NCBI RefSeq assembly: GCF_000372965.1
Contig: NZ_KB890026.1
Coordinates: 246,191 to 310,190 of the forward strand
Source: Hoeflea sp. 108
GTDB taxonomy: Bacteria; Pseudomonadota; Alphaproteobacteria; Rhizobiales; Rhizobiaceae
DNA length: 64,000 nucleotides
Direction of reading: 5' to 3'
Numbering within the stretch: the first letter of the stretch is position 1; each line of letters opens with the position of its first letter. The notes under the pieces are model-generated. The model searched no databases, was not told the DNA's origin, and saw only the letters and a list, made by a program, of their open reading frames with translations. Position numbers and translations under genes: made by a program. Shown here one piece after another: positions 30,601-39,045 of this stretch.

Positions 30601-33600
30601 CGGTCGACAACGGCCTTGGCCAGGTGACGGCCGAAGGCATGCAGTTTGCGACGAACGGCTACCGTATCCGGGGTGGCGTTCTCCAACTCGTCGGTCCGCA
30701 ATCGACCATCCGGGTCGGTGACGGCACCGGGGCGGGTGCGGGCATGACGGCCACCATCGCCTCCGTGCTCGCCGGCAACACGCAGCTGGTCAAGACCGAT
30801 GCCGGAACGCTGGTGCTGACCGGTACCAACAGCTACAGCGGTGGCACGGCGATCAATGGCGGCACTGTGAGGATCGCCAGCGACGCCAATCTCGGTGCCG
30901 CCGCGGGCGGCCTGAGCTTCGGTGGCGGTACGCTCCATACGACCGCGAACATGATCACGAACAGAGCCGTGACGCTGGCGGGCGCGGGAACCTTGCTCAC
31001 CGATGCTGGCACGACACTGACGCTCTCCGGCGCGATGACCGGCATCGGCGCGCTGACCAAGAGCGGTACGGGCACGCTGCTGCTGACCGGCGATGCCACG
31101 CATAGCGGCGGCACGACAATTGCGGCGGGCCTGCTCCAGGTCGGCAATGGCGGGACGACCGGCAGCATCGCCGGCAACATCGTCAACAACGGCGCGCTGA
31201 TCTTCAACCGTTCGAATACGCTTCTCTATGCCGATTCCGTTTCCGGCACCGGCACCCTGACGCAGAACGGCACCGGCACGACGACCATGACCGGTATCAG
31301 CACCTACACAGGAACGACCTCGGTCAATGCGGGCAAGCTCGTGTTGCAATCGGGCGGCCAGATCAACGGAACATCCGCCTTGAACGTCGCCACTGTTGCT
31401 GGCATCAGCGCTGAAGCGGTCATCGACGGACCCGGCTCGCGTATCGTAACAGGCTCGGGCATTTCCACGATTGGAAACAGCGGAACGGGCACCTTGACCG
31501 TGCGAAATGGCGGGTCGGCGTCCTTCGGCACCCTGGTTGTCGGCGCCAATGCGGGAAGCAACGGCACGCTCAACATTGTCGGAACCAACTCTCTGGTCAC
31601 CACGACAGGAGGGCCCACGCAAGCGATCGGCTTTGGTGGCACTGCCAGCCTCAATATCCTGAACGGCGGCAAACTTGTCGCTGGCGGCGTCGCCGGAATC
31701 AAAGTCGGCTTTGGCCCAGCCGGCAACGGCACAGTCACTGTTTCGGGTGCAGGATCCCGCTTCGAAACGACCGGTGCACTCACCCTTGCAAGCAATGCGA
31801 CCGCAACGGGCAGCGTGACCATAACCGACGGCGGTGTGGTCAAGGTGGGCGGCGGCACGCTTGCGATGGGCCCCGGCAACGCTGTGCTCAACATCGGCGG
31901 AGCCGAAGGTGGCCTGGCTGCCCATGCGGGCGAGCTCCAGGCGGCTGCGCTGACGCTTGGGGCGGTCGGAAACCGCGTCAACTTCAACCACGACGACAGC
32001 AACTATGTGTTCGAGACCGCGATTTCCGGCGTGGGGACTGTCAATCATAACGGCCCCGGCGCAACGGTGCTGGCCGGTGCCAACAGCTACACGGGCGCCA
32101 CCACGATCAATACCGGCAGTCTCTATATCAACGGCAATCAGTCGGCTGCGACCGGGCTCACCACGGTCAATTCCGGCGGCACGCTCGGCGGTATCGGCAC
32201 CATCGGCGGCGACGTCGTGGTCGCCAACGGCGGCGCGATCAATCCGGGCAACCTGGGCGACGCGCCGGGAACGCTCGCCATAAAAGGCAACCTCACGCTC
32301 AACGGGGGCTCGACGCTCAACTATAGCTTTGGACAGGCGAATGTCGCCGGCGGTCCGCTCAACGACCTGATCAATGTCGGCGGCAACCTGACACTTGACG
32401 GCACGCTCGATGTCGCGACCTCAGGCGGCGGCAGCTTCGATCCCGGTGTCTACAGGGTCATCAACTATACCGGCACGCTGACCAACAACGGGCTCACCAT
32501 CGGAACGATCCCGTCGCCGGACTTCTATCTCCAGACCTCGGTCGAACATCAGATCAACCTGGTCAACACCGGTGGCTTGACGTTGCGCTATTGGGACGGC
32601 GATGCGGGCCCCAAAAACAACGGCGCGATTAATGGTGGAGACGGCATCTGGCAAAACGTCGCCGGCAACGACAACTGGACCGAGGACACGGGCGCTGCCA
32701 ACGCACCCTTCCAGGACGCGGCCTTCGCCGTGTTCATGGGGGCTTCCGGCACCGTCACGGTCGACAACGGCTCTGGCCCCGTCAACGCAGCCGGTATGCA
32801 GTTCCTCACCGACGGCTATGTCATCGCCGGCGGCGGCATCAACCTTGCCGGCACGCCCTCCTCGGTGATCCGTGTCGGCGACGGCACGACCGGGGGTGCC
32901 GGGATCATGGCCACCATCGAGTCCGTTCTTGGAGGCGGATCCCAGCTGGTCAAGTCCGATCTTGGCACGCTGATCCTTACAGGCAACAACACCTACACCG
33001 GCGGCACGGCCGTCAACGGCGGCAAGCTGCTGGTGAATGGCAACCACTCCGCGGCAAGCGGAACGACATCGGTAGCGGCGGGCGCGACGCTCGGCGGCAC
33101 CGGTATCATCGGCGGCGACGTCGTGGCTGCCGGCGGCACGATCTCGCCGGGCAGCAACGGCGTCGGCACGCTGACCATCAAGGGCAGCATGACACTCGAC
33201 GCCGGCTCGACGCTGGCGATGGAGTTCGGCGAGGCGGACGCGGTCGGCGGCGCGCTCAACGACCTGATCAATGTCGACGGCGACCTCGTCCTCGACGGTA
33301 CGCTCAATGTCTCCGAATCTGCGGGCGGCACCTTCGGCGCCGGCATCTACCGCGTCATCAACTACGGCGGCACGCTGACCGACAACGGTCTGAACCTGGG
33401 CACCGTGCCTGTCGGCAGCCACGCCCAGATTCAGACGTCCTTCTCCGGCCAGGTCAACCTGATCAACACCGGCGGCCTGTACCTCAGCTTCTGGGACGGC
33501 GCGGCCGGACCGAAATTCGACGGCGCCATCAATGGCGGCGACGGCGTCTGGCAAAACGGCACCGGCAACGACAACTGGACCGATGGCGCAGGCGCGCTCA

Positions 33601-35681
33601 ACGCGCAATATGACGACGGCGGCTATGCGGTCTTCGCGGGCGCGGCCGGCACCGTCACCATCGACAACGACCTCGGGCAGGTCACCGCATCCGGCATGCA
33701 GATCGCCAGCAATGGCTATCTGATCACCGGCGGCGCACTGGACCTCGTCGGGCCGCAGGCGATCGTCCGTGTCGGCGACGGCACGGCGGCGGGCAGCGCC
33801 GTTACAGCTACGATCGCCTCGGCGCTTTCCGGTGCGAGCCAACTCGTAAAGACCGACCTCGGCACGCTCGTGCTTGCCGGCAACAACAGCTACACGGGCG
33901 GTACGGCCATCAATGGCGGGAGGCTGGAGATCGCGGCCGACGTCAATCTCGGCGCCACTGCCGGCGGTGTCAGCTTCGACGGCGGCACCTTGCACACGAC
34001 CGCCGACCTCGATAGCGACCGATCGGTCACGCTTGCGGGCAATGGCACCATCGCGACCGATGCGGACACGACGTTCACGCTGAACGGTCTGCTCTCCGGT
34101 GCCGGCGTACTGACCAAGGGCGGAGCGGGAACGCTGCTGCTCACGGGCGACAGCAGTTCCTACCTTGCCACCAGCGAGGTCGCAGGCGGTACGCTCGCCG
34201 TCAACGGCATCCTCGGCGGCAAGGTGAATGTGGCGAGCGCCGGCCGGCTCGAGGGCAACGGGCATGTCGGCGGCGTCACCAATGCGGGTGTTGTCGCAGC
34301 GGGCCATGGCGGTATCGGGACCCTGACAATCGACGGCGACTATGTCGGCGTGGGCGGCGTTCTCGAGATCGAGGCAACCCTTGGCGGCGATGCGTCCCCG
34401 ACCGACCTGCTGGTCGTCAACGGGGCCACCTCCGGATCGACGACGGTCAATGTCATCAACCGCAATGGGCTGGGTGCCCAGACGCAGAACGGCGTCAAGA
34501 TCATCGATGTCGCCGGTGCTTCCAACGGCACGTTCACGCTCAACGGCGACTATGTGTTCAACGGCGAGCAGGCGGTCGTGGCGGGAGCCTATGGCTATCG
34601 TCTCTACAAGAACGGCATTGCCAATCCGACCGATGGCGACTGGTACCTGCGCTCGGCACTGCTCGATCCAGCCGGTCCGCAGCCGCTCTACCAACCGGGC
34701 GTGCCGATCTATGAGACCTATGCCGGCTCGCTCCAGCAGCTCAACAAGCTCGGCACATTGCAGCAGCGTGTCGGCAGCAGGGCATGGGCAACCCGCACCG
34801 ACGGTGCGCGTGTGACCGCCGAGGGGCAGACCCCGACCGACAGCAACGGCATCTGGGCGCGCATCGAAGCGGCCCATGCCGAATTCGAGCCGGAGGTCTC
34901 CACCAGCGGCGCCAACTATGACGCCACCACGTGGAAGCTTCAGACGGGCGTCGATGGCATGCTCATGGAAAGCGAGGACGGGCTGCTGATCGGCGGCGTC
35001 TATGCGCAGTACGGCACCGTTTCCTCAGGCGTCTGGTCACCCTTTGGCGTTGGCGGCATCGACGCCACTGGCGTCGGCCTGGGGGCGACGCTGACCTGGC
35101 ATGGCGAAAACGGCTTCTACCTGGATGGCCAGGCGCAGGTCACGTGGTACAACAGCGATCTGCATTCAGCGACATCCGGACGCAACCTCGTCGACGGAAA
35201 CGACGGTGTGGGCTACGGCCTTAGCATCGAAGCCGGCCGGCGCGTGGCCCTCTCCGGCAATTGGTCTCTGACACCGCAGGCTCAGTTGGCCTATTCCTCG
35301 GTCCAGTTCGACGACTTCACCGACACGTTCGGGGCCGATGTGGCGCTTGGCAGCAGCCGCAGCCTCGTCGCTCGCCTTGGTGTCGCTGCCAACCATGATG
35401 TCGAATGGCGAGACGGAGATGGGCGCATCAACCGCGCGCAGCTCTACGGCATTGCCAATGTATACTACGACGTGCTGGGCTGGTCGGAGATCGACGTCGC
35501 CGGCACGGCTTTCGCAAGCCGAGACGACCGCCTGCGCGGTGGCCTCGGAGTCGGCGGTTCCTACAACTGGGCCGGCGACAAATATTCGGTCTATGGCGAG
35601 GCGCATGTGAACACGAGCCTGGAAAATGTCGGCGGCAGCAATGCCATCGGTGGCACCGTCGGCTTCCGGATGAACTGGTAG
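24651..35681 (+). CDS. Giant autotransporter (type Va) adhesin-like protein
   Basis: About 3,676 residues. The chosen ATG 24651 has GAGAGGGG ten bases upstream; ATG 24762 (MTKWKGHAASYAPN) is an alternative that leaves a normal signal peptide (ARALPLSLASVLVFGAAAAA). The passenger consists of dozens of Gly/Thr/Asn/Ser-rich repeats of the autotransporter-associated type (GGLTKTGAGTLTLSG, ANTYTGATTLSGG), expected to form a long beta-helix. A larger module beginning WDGDAGPK is present three times (about 30430, 32585, 33485). The C-terminal ~280 residues form the beta-barrel translocator, starting near NGIWARIEAAHAEFE and ending in the aromatic GGTVGFRMNW. The pertactin-like linker LYQPGVPIYETYAGSLQQLN precedes it. 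Cell adhesion or biofilm formation is the likely role, by family. Confidence 0.9.
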   Translation: MQDVSTAHASIPTRQANVSSATSRGVSALRRAMRGGRMTKWKGHAASYAPNVTEIAGWMLARALPLSLASVLVFGAAAAADRYWDPNGTAVGRGGAGAWNTTSGFWSPSADGVSGPYSAWNSAALDNAIFGGTTAGTVTLTSPITANSLTFETGGYVLTGGTLTLAGANPTIATVGSTVGATVNSIIAGTAGLTKDKAGSLVLNGANTFAGTINLLAGTLSVNGDAALGAAANRMVTTGGTSFIASGALGANRIIELGSGLTSIGGSGVGSALFTGAGGLRIVQDVVMSNDANDFTGQVNFSVNGAAFFTSVRNVGEASSLGAGGTIRFTATNQYQDWLYYTGSGNSSNRDWEFATSGGTSGAVFVNNGTGMLKLSGNIAAIGAAGTGLSFVAQKADMELLGVISSPANRNVVFRGAGVERTITLGNANTYVGATGIGSGGAVTVRAGSLADTGFVSSFGTGTAGGIEIYSDSVLSYTGSGSSSNRAWTIGPAVVTGGMGGTISNDGTGALALSGAVELAGGAKGGLGLGGSYTGVNTLSGVISGNGALGSRGSGTWVLTGANTRSGAIVVDGGTLRAGSTQAFGTTTGITVNGGTLDLNSFDLSASTLAGTGGVVELGSATLSLNSATSTAFAGSISGSGGLTKTGAGILTLSGASTYSGDTTLSGGGLTLDFSASGAPASNILSANSTLNLAGSSVRIVGGTGAANSQTFDGLNIFAGSNRIIATTGAGGSVTVNLGAVNRTGGLVDFAIPSGAIFKTTSLALGGWATVNNSDYAKVGVGGVITAFEETDYAHNDDAATWQDGDIISDTTGFFGTVGTSTQLGGLRYTRPVATTVTIASGQTLGTDGTIIVAPSVLNNNQVITGGSLTGSLGGGVLGLQQNSTGNFTIASTITDNGGAIGFTKGGNGLATLTGANTYTGATTLSGGILAINSVANGGQASSLGMSSADSSNLVLESGTLRYTGAGGSTDRGFTLVNGGPSRTIDIVNSAANVVFSGLVTSPDDSGFTKTGSGTLTLANGANDYVGVTTVNGGVLAVAALTDGGLASSIGMSGSDAANLVLAGGTLNYLGVTTSSDRGLTLGTGGGGIGVENAGSTLTLSGTLIGAGGLHKEGAGTLVLTGANSYAGDTVVNKGILRAGSAQAFGSASSFMTVNSGAKLELGGYNATVAGLLGGGTVDLGNNTLTSSGGSANGFTGKITGTGGFTRTGSWTQTLSGCNNDYTGKTTISGGGTLSVDCLADGGVASGIGASSNASANLVFNNGTLAYSGGSVTTNRGFTLQGSTGTIAVGNAATTLTFTGQVVGAGGLGKSGAGTLVLSGNNTYGGGTSVSGGILRANSASAFGNSGAMSLSNAAGVLVDLNGFNTTIGHLAGGGALGGDVALGGATLSLTTGGSGTGTFAGAINGVGSLIKGGTYTQVLNGCDSNYTGGTTINSGVLAVACLTDGGTAGSIGMSSANAANLVINGGTLRYIGTGGSTDRRFTLGASGGNALDASGSGAINFTSNAPVTFAAANTAQTLTLTGTSTAYNKLGTQLTNNGTGVTSLTKTGTGTWILTNSASTYTGVTKIDGGVLGVDKLADGGLASSLGASSAAASNLIIGNGSTLRYTGSGDTTNRLFTLSAGVTFIESSGTGAIVFTDTGPVTLAGANQSRTIALGGTNTGNNTLAGSIGDAGTGKTILAKNDSGTWVLTGNNTFTGNTVVNAGTLVLGNGGTKGSIVSDVIVAGGALAFNRSDSYSYGGLISGAGGISQIGSGTTILTGNNSYTGATNVDSGTLLVNGNQSAANGVTTVQSGATLGGTGIVGGNVAVIGGTLAPGSNGAGTLTINGNLSLDAASTLAMQFGQAGAVGGALNDLIDVKGDVTLDGTLDVSVSAGGSYGPGIYRIISYTGSLIDKGLDLGTLPSGTGVIQTSVGGQVNLLAGGNSFSFWDGDAGPKFNSAVNGGNGTWQNGTGNDNWTDSSGVLNAAYSDGTYAIFAGAAGTVTVDNGLGQVTAEGMQFATNGYRIRGGVLQLVGPQSTIRVGDGTGAGAGMTATIASVLAGNTQLVKTDAGTLVLTGTNSYSGGTAINGGTVRIASDANLGAAAGGLSFGGGTLHTTANMITNRAVTLAGAGTLLTDAGTTLTLSGAMTGIGALTKSGTGTLLLTGDATHSGGTTIAAGLLQVGNGGTTGSIAGNIVNNGALIFNRSNTLLYADSVSGTGTLTQNGTGTTTMTGISTYTGTTSVNAGKLVLQSGGQINGTSALNVATVAGISAEAVIDGPGSRIVTGSGISTIGNSGTGTLTVRNGGSASFGTLVVGANAGSNGTLNIVGTNSLVTTTGGPTQAIGFGGTASLNILNGGKLVAGGVAGIKVGFGPAGNGTVTVSGAGSRFETTGALTLASNATATGSVTITDGGVVKVGGGTLAMGPGNAVLNIGGAEGGLAAHAGELQAAALTLGAVGNRVNFNHDDSNYVFETAISGVGTVNHNGPGATVLAGANSYTGATTINTGSLYINGNQSAATGLTTVNSGGTLGGIGTIGGDVVVANGGAINPGNLGDAPGTLAIKGNLTLNGGSTLNYSFGQANVAGGPLNDLINVGGNLTLDGTLDVATSGGGSFDPGVYRVINYTGTLTNNGLTIGTIPSPDFYLQTSVEHQINLVNTGGLTLRYWDGDAGPKNNGAINGGDGIWQNVAGNDNWTEDTGAANAPFQDAAFAVFMGASGTVTVDNGSGPVNAAGMQFLTDGYVIAGGGINLAGTPSSVIRVGDGTTGGAGIMATIESVLGGGSQLVKSDLGTLILTGNNTYTGGTAVNGGKLLVNGNHSAASGTTSVAAGATLGGTGIIGGDVVAAGGTISPGSNGVGTLTIKGSMTLDAGSTLAMEFGEADAVGGALNDLINVDGDLVLDGTLNVSESAGGTFGAGIYRVINYGGTLTDNGLNLGTVPVGSHAQIQTSFSGQVNLINTGGLYLSFWDGAAGPKFDGAINGGDGVWQNGTGNDNWTDGAGALNAQYDDGGYAVFAGAAGTVTIDNDLGQVTASGMQIASNGYLITGGALDLVGPQAIVRVGDGTAAGSAVTATIASALSGASQLVKTDLGTLVLAGNNSYTGGTAINGGRLEIAADVNLGATAGGVSFDGGTLHTTADLDSDRSVTLAGNGTIATDADTTFTLNGLLSGAGVLTKGGAGTLLLTGDSSSYLATSEVAGGTLAVNGILGGKVNVASAGRLEGNGHVGGVTNAGVVAAGHGGIGTLTIDGDYVGVGGVLEIEATLGGDASPTDLLVVNGATSGSTTVNVINRNGLGAQTQNGVKIIDVAGASNGTFTLNGDYVFNGEQAVVAGAYGYRLYKNGIANPTDGDWYLRSALLDPAGPQPLYQPGVPIYETYAGSLQQLNKLGTLQQRVGSRAWATRTDGARVTAEGQTPTDSNGIWARIEAAHAEFEPEVSTSGANYDATTWKLQTGVDGMLMESEDGLLIGGVYAQYGTVSSGVWSPFGVGGIDATGVGLGATLTWHGENGFYLDGQAQVTWYNSDLHSATSGRNLVDGNDGVGYGLSIEAGRRVALSGNWSLTPQAQLAYSSVQFDDFTDTFGADVALGSSRSLVARLGVAANHDVEWRDGDGRINRAQLYGIANVYYDVLGWSEIDVAGTAFASRDDRLRGGLGVGGSYNWAGDKYSVYGEAHVNTSLENVGGSNAIGGTVGFRMNW
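30427..33720 (+). repeat. Tandem passenger modules within the autotransporter
   Basis: Three related units start at WDGDAGPKFNSAVNGG (about 30430), WDGDAGPKNNGAINGG (about 32585) and WDGAAGPKFDGAINGG (about 33485). Each continues with WQNGTGNDNWTD, then a GTVTVDNG stretch and RVGDGT. Each is preceded by a unit with the pattern TLGGTGIIGGDV...LNDLINVDGDL...YRVINY. The protein and DNA similarity indicates internal duplication. Confidence 0.75.
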
Positions 35682-35807
35682 CGCCCGCTTGTAGCTATTG
35701 AGCCACATCGTGCCGGTGTGGCAACCAATCCTAGACCTTGATGGGCCACGCTCGTAAACGGCGTGACCCATCGAGGCCAAACTCACCAGAGCGAGTGCGA
35801 AAACACC

Positions 35808-36356
35808 ATGAAGACCTCCAAATTTGCCAGGCATCTGCTGCTCGCATTGATCGCCACGGCTTCGACCACGGCTGCCATGGCCCAGTCGACAGGCGACGTG
35901 CAGGGGCCGAGCGCATTGTCCGAAACCTACGAGGCCTGGACCGTGCAATGCGCCAACAGGATGGAAGGCGAACAAGCGAAACGCTCCTGCCAGATGAGCC
36001 AGGAACTGCTGCAGCAGGGTACCGGCCAGCGCGTGCTCATGTTTGCACTCGGCAACACCGGCCAGGGCGCCAAGGCGACAATGGTGCTGCCATTTGGCCT
36101 GCGTTTGTCGGACGGCGTGCGCGTCAGTATTGCCGAAGAGGAGGTCCTGCGAGGTGCCTTCCGCACCTGCCTGCCAGCCGGATGTGTCGCCGACATCGAC
36201 TTGGCCGAGGAGCTACTCGGAAAGCTCGCGAACGCCGAGACTGCCAGCGTGCTGCTGACTGCCGACAACGGCCAGCCGGTGAAAACCGACGTCTCCCTAA
36301 AGGGGTTCAAGCCGGCCTATCAGCGATTGGTCGCGTTGGCAGGTTCAGGTAAGTGA
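35808..36356 (+). CDS. Invasion-associated locus B (IalB) family protein
   Basis: 182 residues starting MKTSKFARHLLLALIATAST with signal-peptide cleavage after AMAQS. The mature part shows the IalB pattern: YEAWTVQCANRMEGEQAKRS, CQMSQELLQQGTGQRVLMFA, PFGLRLSDGVRVSIAEE, and CLPAGCVADIDL with a conserved Cys pair. IalB was named in Bartonella for red-cell invasion; in free-living rhizobia it is a periplasmic or secreted protein of unknown role. It lies 126 bases downstream of the autotransporter on the same strand and could share its role at the cell surface. Confidence 0.85.
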   Translation: MKTSKFARHLLLALIATASTTAAMAQSTGDVQGPSALSETYEAWTVQCANRMEGEQAKRSCQMSQELLQQGTGQRVLMFALGNTGQGAKATMVLPFGLRLSDGVRVSIAEEEVLRGAFRTCLPAGCVADIDLAEELLGKLANAETASVLLTADNGQPVKTDVSLKGFKPAYQRLVALAGSGK

Positions 36357-36457
36357 CGCGCTGGAATATGTTGAGGGTCCAATGACATGAAGATCATTCT
36401 TGATCGAACCTGCTCTAGGATCTCAGCCATCAGCAGACAGTATCGCGATTCGTCTCC

Positions 36458-37315
36458 ATGAACATTGCACGAACGGCTCTCGACTTCATTCCAGACAAGG
36501 ATCGCAGCCGGATCGTAACCTCAAGTGGTGGCGCTACCCATTCAATCCGCTCCGCCACTTCGCTTACGTTCATTGCCGAGAGCCACTATGCGACCGTGTT
36601 TTTCACTCCCGCTAAAAAAGTGAGGGCTTCGGTCGACACCAGTATGGCGCAGGAGTTCGACGTACCCGCGGGGGCGCTAGGTATTGTACCTGCCGGCGCC
36701 GAACCTATGACGATCTGGCCCAGCAGGAAGGAAAGCGTCTCAGTGGTAATCACGCCAACTGCGATGGCAGCCCTTTCGGAGGGGGAATATGACGGCAAGA
36801 TATTCGAGCCGCGCCCGACAATGGCCACCGCAATTGACCTGAACGCCCTGCATTTGGCCAATCTGCTTAAAACAGAGCTTACAGAGAGACCTGCAGCGAA
36901 CGAACTATATGTCGATTCGATCGTTACCTTATTCGGCATACATCTTCTGAGAAACTATTCTCAGGCCGAGCATCGGGCGACCGCGGCCCGCGGGGCGTTG
37001 TCACCACGCAATGTACGACGCATTAGGGAGTACCTCGCCGAGAACTTCACCAGCAAACTGCTTGTGGCCGATCTGGCCGCGGTTTGCGAATTGTCCCCGC
37101 GCCATTTCATCCAGGCCTTCACCAAATCCTTCGGCAGGCAGCCACATCAGTATCTGATGGGTTTGCGATTGGATTTCGCCGAACACCTGTTGATCGAAGG
37201 GAAACTGACGGCCACGGAGGTTGCCTTGCTCAGCGGCTTTGCCAGCCAAAGTCACCTTACTTATACGCTCAAGAAACATCGAGGATTGACACCGGTCCAG
37301 GTGCGGCAGCGGTAA
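36458..37315 (+). CDS. AraC-family transcriptional regulator
   Basis: 285 residues. The C-terminal ~100 residues form two helix-turn-helix motifs: SKLLVADLAAVCELSPRHFI and QAFTKSFGRQPHQYLMGLRL, then ATEVALLSGFASQSHLTYTL followed by KKHRGLTPVQVRQR. The N-terminal 180 residues are an unrecognised sensing domain, with no membrane segment. A weak ribosome site precedes ATG 36458. It may control the neighbouring autotransporter/IalB genes, which lie upstream on the same strand, but nothing in the sequence proves this. Confidence 0.85.
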   Translation: MNIARTALDFIPDKDRSRIVTSSGGATHSIRSATSLTFIAESHYATVFFTPAKKVRASVDTSMAQEFDVPAGALGIVPAGAEPMTIWPSRKESVSVVITPTAMAALSEGEYDGKIFEPRPTMATAIDLNALHLANLLKTELTERPAANELYVDSIVTLFGIHLLRNYSQAEHRATAARGALSPRNVRRIREYLAENFTSKLLVADLAAVCELSPRHFIQAFTKSFGRQPHQYLMGLRLDFAEHLLIEGKLTATEVALLSGFASQSHLTYTLKKHRGLTPVQVRQR

Positions 37316-38106
37316 CCAAACAGTGTTGAGGAAAGAGGGCGGGTAAGGATGTACGGGCGGAGGAAGCCCCAATGCCGGTATCGGCAAGAAATCGATGGCG
37401 AACCATCTGTTTTAAGTCAGGCTGCTTGCCGTAAAGAGGCCCAACGCGACAAAGCCAGATCACTCCGATATGCCCGACCGCACCGCGCAACGTTGCGTCA
37501 ACCGAACGGCCTGTCCGTGTCGAGGTCCCCCCGAAGCGGATCATCAATTTCCGGGCCTAAGTGGACGCTCAAAAAGCCATAGATGCGCCTGTAATTCGCC
37601 GGCACAAAAAGAAGCAGCGCACAAAGTGGAGACATCGGCGCGTCCGATCGGACGACAGTGCCGGGGCGATGTCGAAGCAGGTTCGCGCCCAATTCGCTCG
37701 GTTAGCAAGGCGACCTAAGGAGGTTCAGCATGGCGCCGCGTAGCGGGAACCGGGACTGATCGCCTCCGACGAATGGTCAATTCAGACAGGCGCGATCCGG
37801 GAGCGCGTGTACCCGCTCCGAGAAATGTGCGCCTGTCTCCAGGATTGCCGGCGCCTTGTCTCAGGAGGCAAGGCGCGGCGTTGCTTATCCTGGGCTGCAG
37901 TCGCACGAAAACCATGGCGACCGATCGGTCGGCGATGGCGGCATCGCCATCGATAACGCCCTCATCATTTGCGCTTCGGGTCGCTCTCGACGCAAGGCAG
38001 GCAGGGCGGAACGATCCTCAGGTCAATACCAGTATCCCGCAAGTGACTGGCCGAGCCTGCGCCCCCATCATTGGAGCAGACGTTCGTTGTTCGGGAATAA
38101 AAGCCC
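37316..38106. other. Intergenic region with a perfect Shine-Dalgarno and a nine-codon frame
   Basis: 790 bases without a supported gene. The only translation signal is TAAGGAGG at 37716-37723 followed by ATG 37730 and a stop at 37757-37759 (MAPRSGNRD). Longer overlapping frames to the right have no recognisable product. Confidence 0.4.
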
Positions 38107-39045
38107 ATGCCAGTCGTTGCCAACAGTCCACGATCCAAGCCGGCCAGGCAGGCAGACGGAGATGCAATTGCCCATCACGGGGAACTCCTGCAGGGGGTAT
38201 TCGAGGATAATCATGGGCGCGCGCATCGTGGCCTGGTGACGCTGCCACTGGATAGTCTTCGTTCCAGCGCGTGGATTGAACTCGATGTTGGCGGGACCGT
38301 CTGTGTCAAGCCCGCCTACCGGGTGAAAGCACTGCGGGCCGCGCAACTGACCTTGGAGCATCTCGGGCATCCGGGCTTGGGCGGCCGCCTGATCATCGAA
38401 AGCGACATACCGATCGGACATGGCTACGGCTCGTCGACTGCCGACGTTGTTGCCTCCATCCGAGCGGTGGCAGCCGCGCTTGGGAAAAGGTTGCTCCCTT
38501 CGACGATCGCTCACATGGCAGTTGCCGCTGAAATCGCCTCAGACGCGATTGCGTTCGAAACTGAAGCGCTGCTTTTTGCACAACGAGAAGGGAAGATCCT
38601 GGAGCATTTCGGTGGGGCGCTGCCCCCATTTGTCCTGGTAGGATTCAAGGCCGATGCGACTGCTGGTGTCGACACGCTCGAGCTTGCTCCGGCTCGATAC
38701 AGCAGCGAGGAAATCCAGCTCTTCCGTATCCTTCGTGGGATGGTCGCGCGCTCGGTTGAGATCCAGGATGTGCGTCTGCTTGGCCAGGCGGCGACAATGA
38801 GCGCGCGCATCAGTCAACGCTATTTGCCCAAGCCGCGTTTCGAAGAGGTGATCGACGTCGCTGAGCGCTTTCAGACTTGTGGCATCCAGGTGGCGCACAG
38901 CGGATCGCTCGTTGGGCTCATGCTCGATGTTCCATCGGCCAGCCGGGAGAAGCTCAGTACGATCAACGCGGTGCTCGGGGAGAAGGGGTTCCAGGACATC
39001 GGTATCTTCTCAATCAACTCGACGGTGAGCGCTCATGTCCTTTGA
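38107..39045 (+). CDS. GHMP-family kinase, L-threonine/serine kinase-like
   Basis: 312 residues. HHGELLQGVFEDNHG (23-37) resembles the N-terminal GE-L-QG motif of PduX-type L-threonine kinases, and IPIGHGYGSSTADV (101-114) is the GHMP phosphate-binding loop. A C-terminal GHMP element, CGIQVAHSGSLVGLML, is also present. GHMP kinases phosphorylate small alcohols with ATP; substrate here is inferred, from the PduX-like N-terminus and the downstream gene, to be serine, threonine or a relative. It overlaps the cysteine synthase-like gene by 11 bases, so the two act in one pathway. Confidence 0.8.
   Translation: MPVVANSPRSKPARQADGDAIAHHGELLQGVFEDNHGRAHRGLVTLPLDSLRSSAWIELDVGGTVCVKPAYRVKALRAAQLTLEHLGHPGLGGRLIIESDIPIGHGYGSSTADVVASIRAVAAALGKRLLPSTIAHMAVAAEIASDAIAFETEALLFAQREGKILEHFGGALPPFVLVGFKADATAGVDTLELAPARYSSEEIQLFRILRGMVARSVEIQDVRLLGQAATMSARISQRYLPKPRFEEVIDVAERFQTCGIQVAHSGSLVGLMLDVPSASREKLSTINAVLGEKGFQDIGIFSINSTVSAHVL

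Noticed and set aside
24900..34700. Short repeats in the autotransporter gene as a CRISPR array
   Set aside because: The repeats are in-frame protein repeats with variable lengths and no constant spacer/repeat structure.
32421..34877. Long minus-strand reading frame of about 818 codons inside the autotransporter
   Set aside because: Antisense to repetitive GC-rich coding DNA; the composition mirrors the sense repeats, with no start signals or family features.
37856..38239. Plus-strand frames overlapping the start of the GHMP kinase
   Set aside because: They overlap a recognisable kinase gene in another frame and have no family match or ribosome site.
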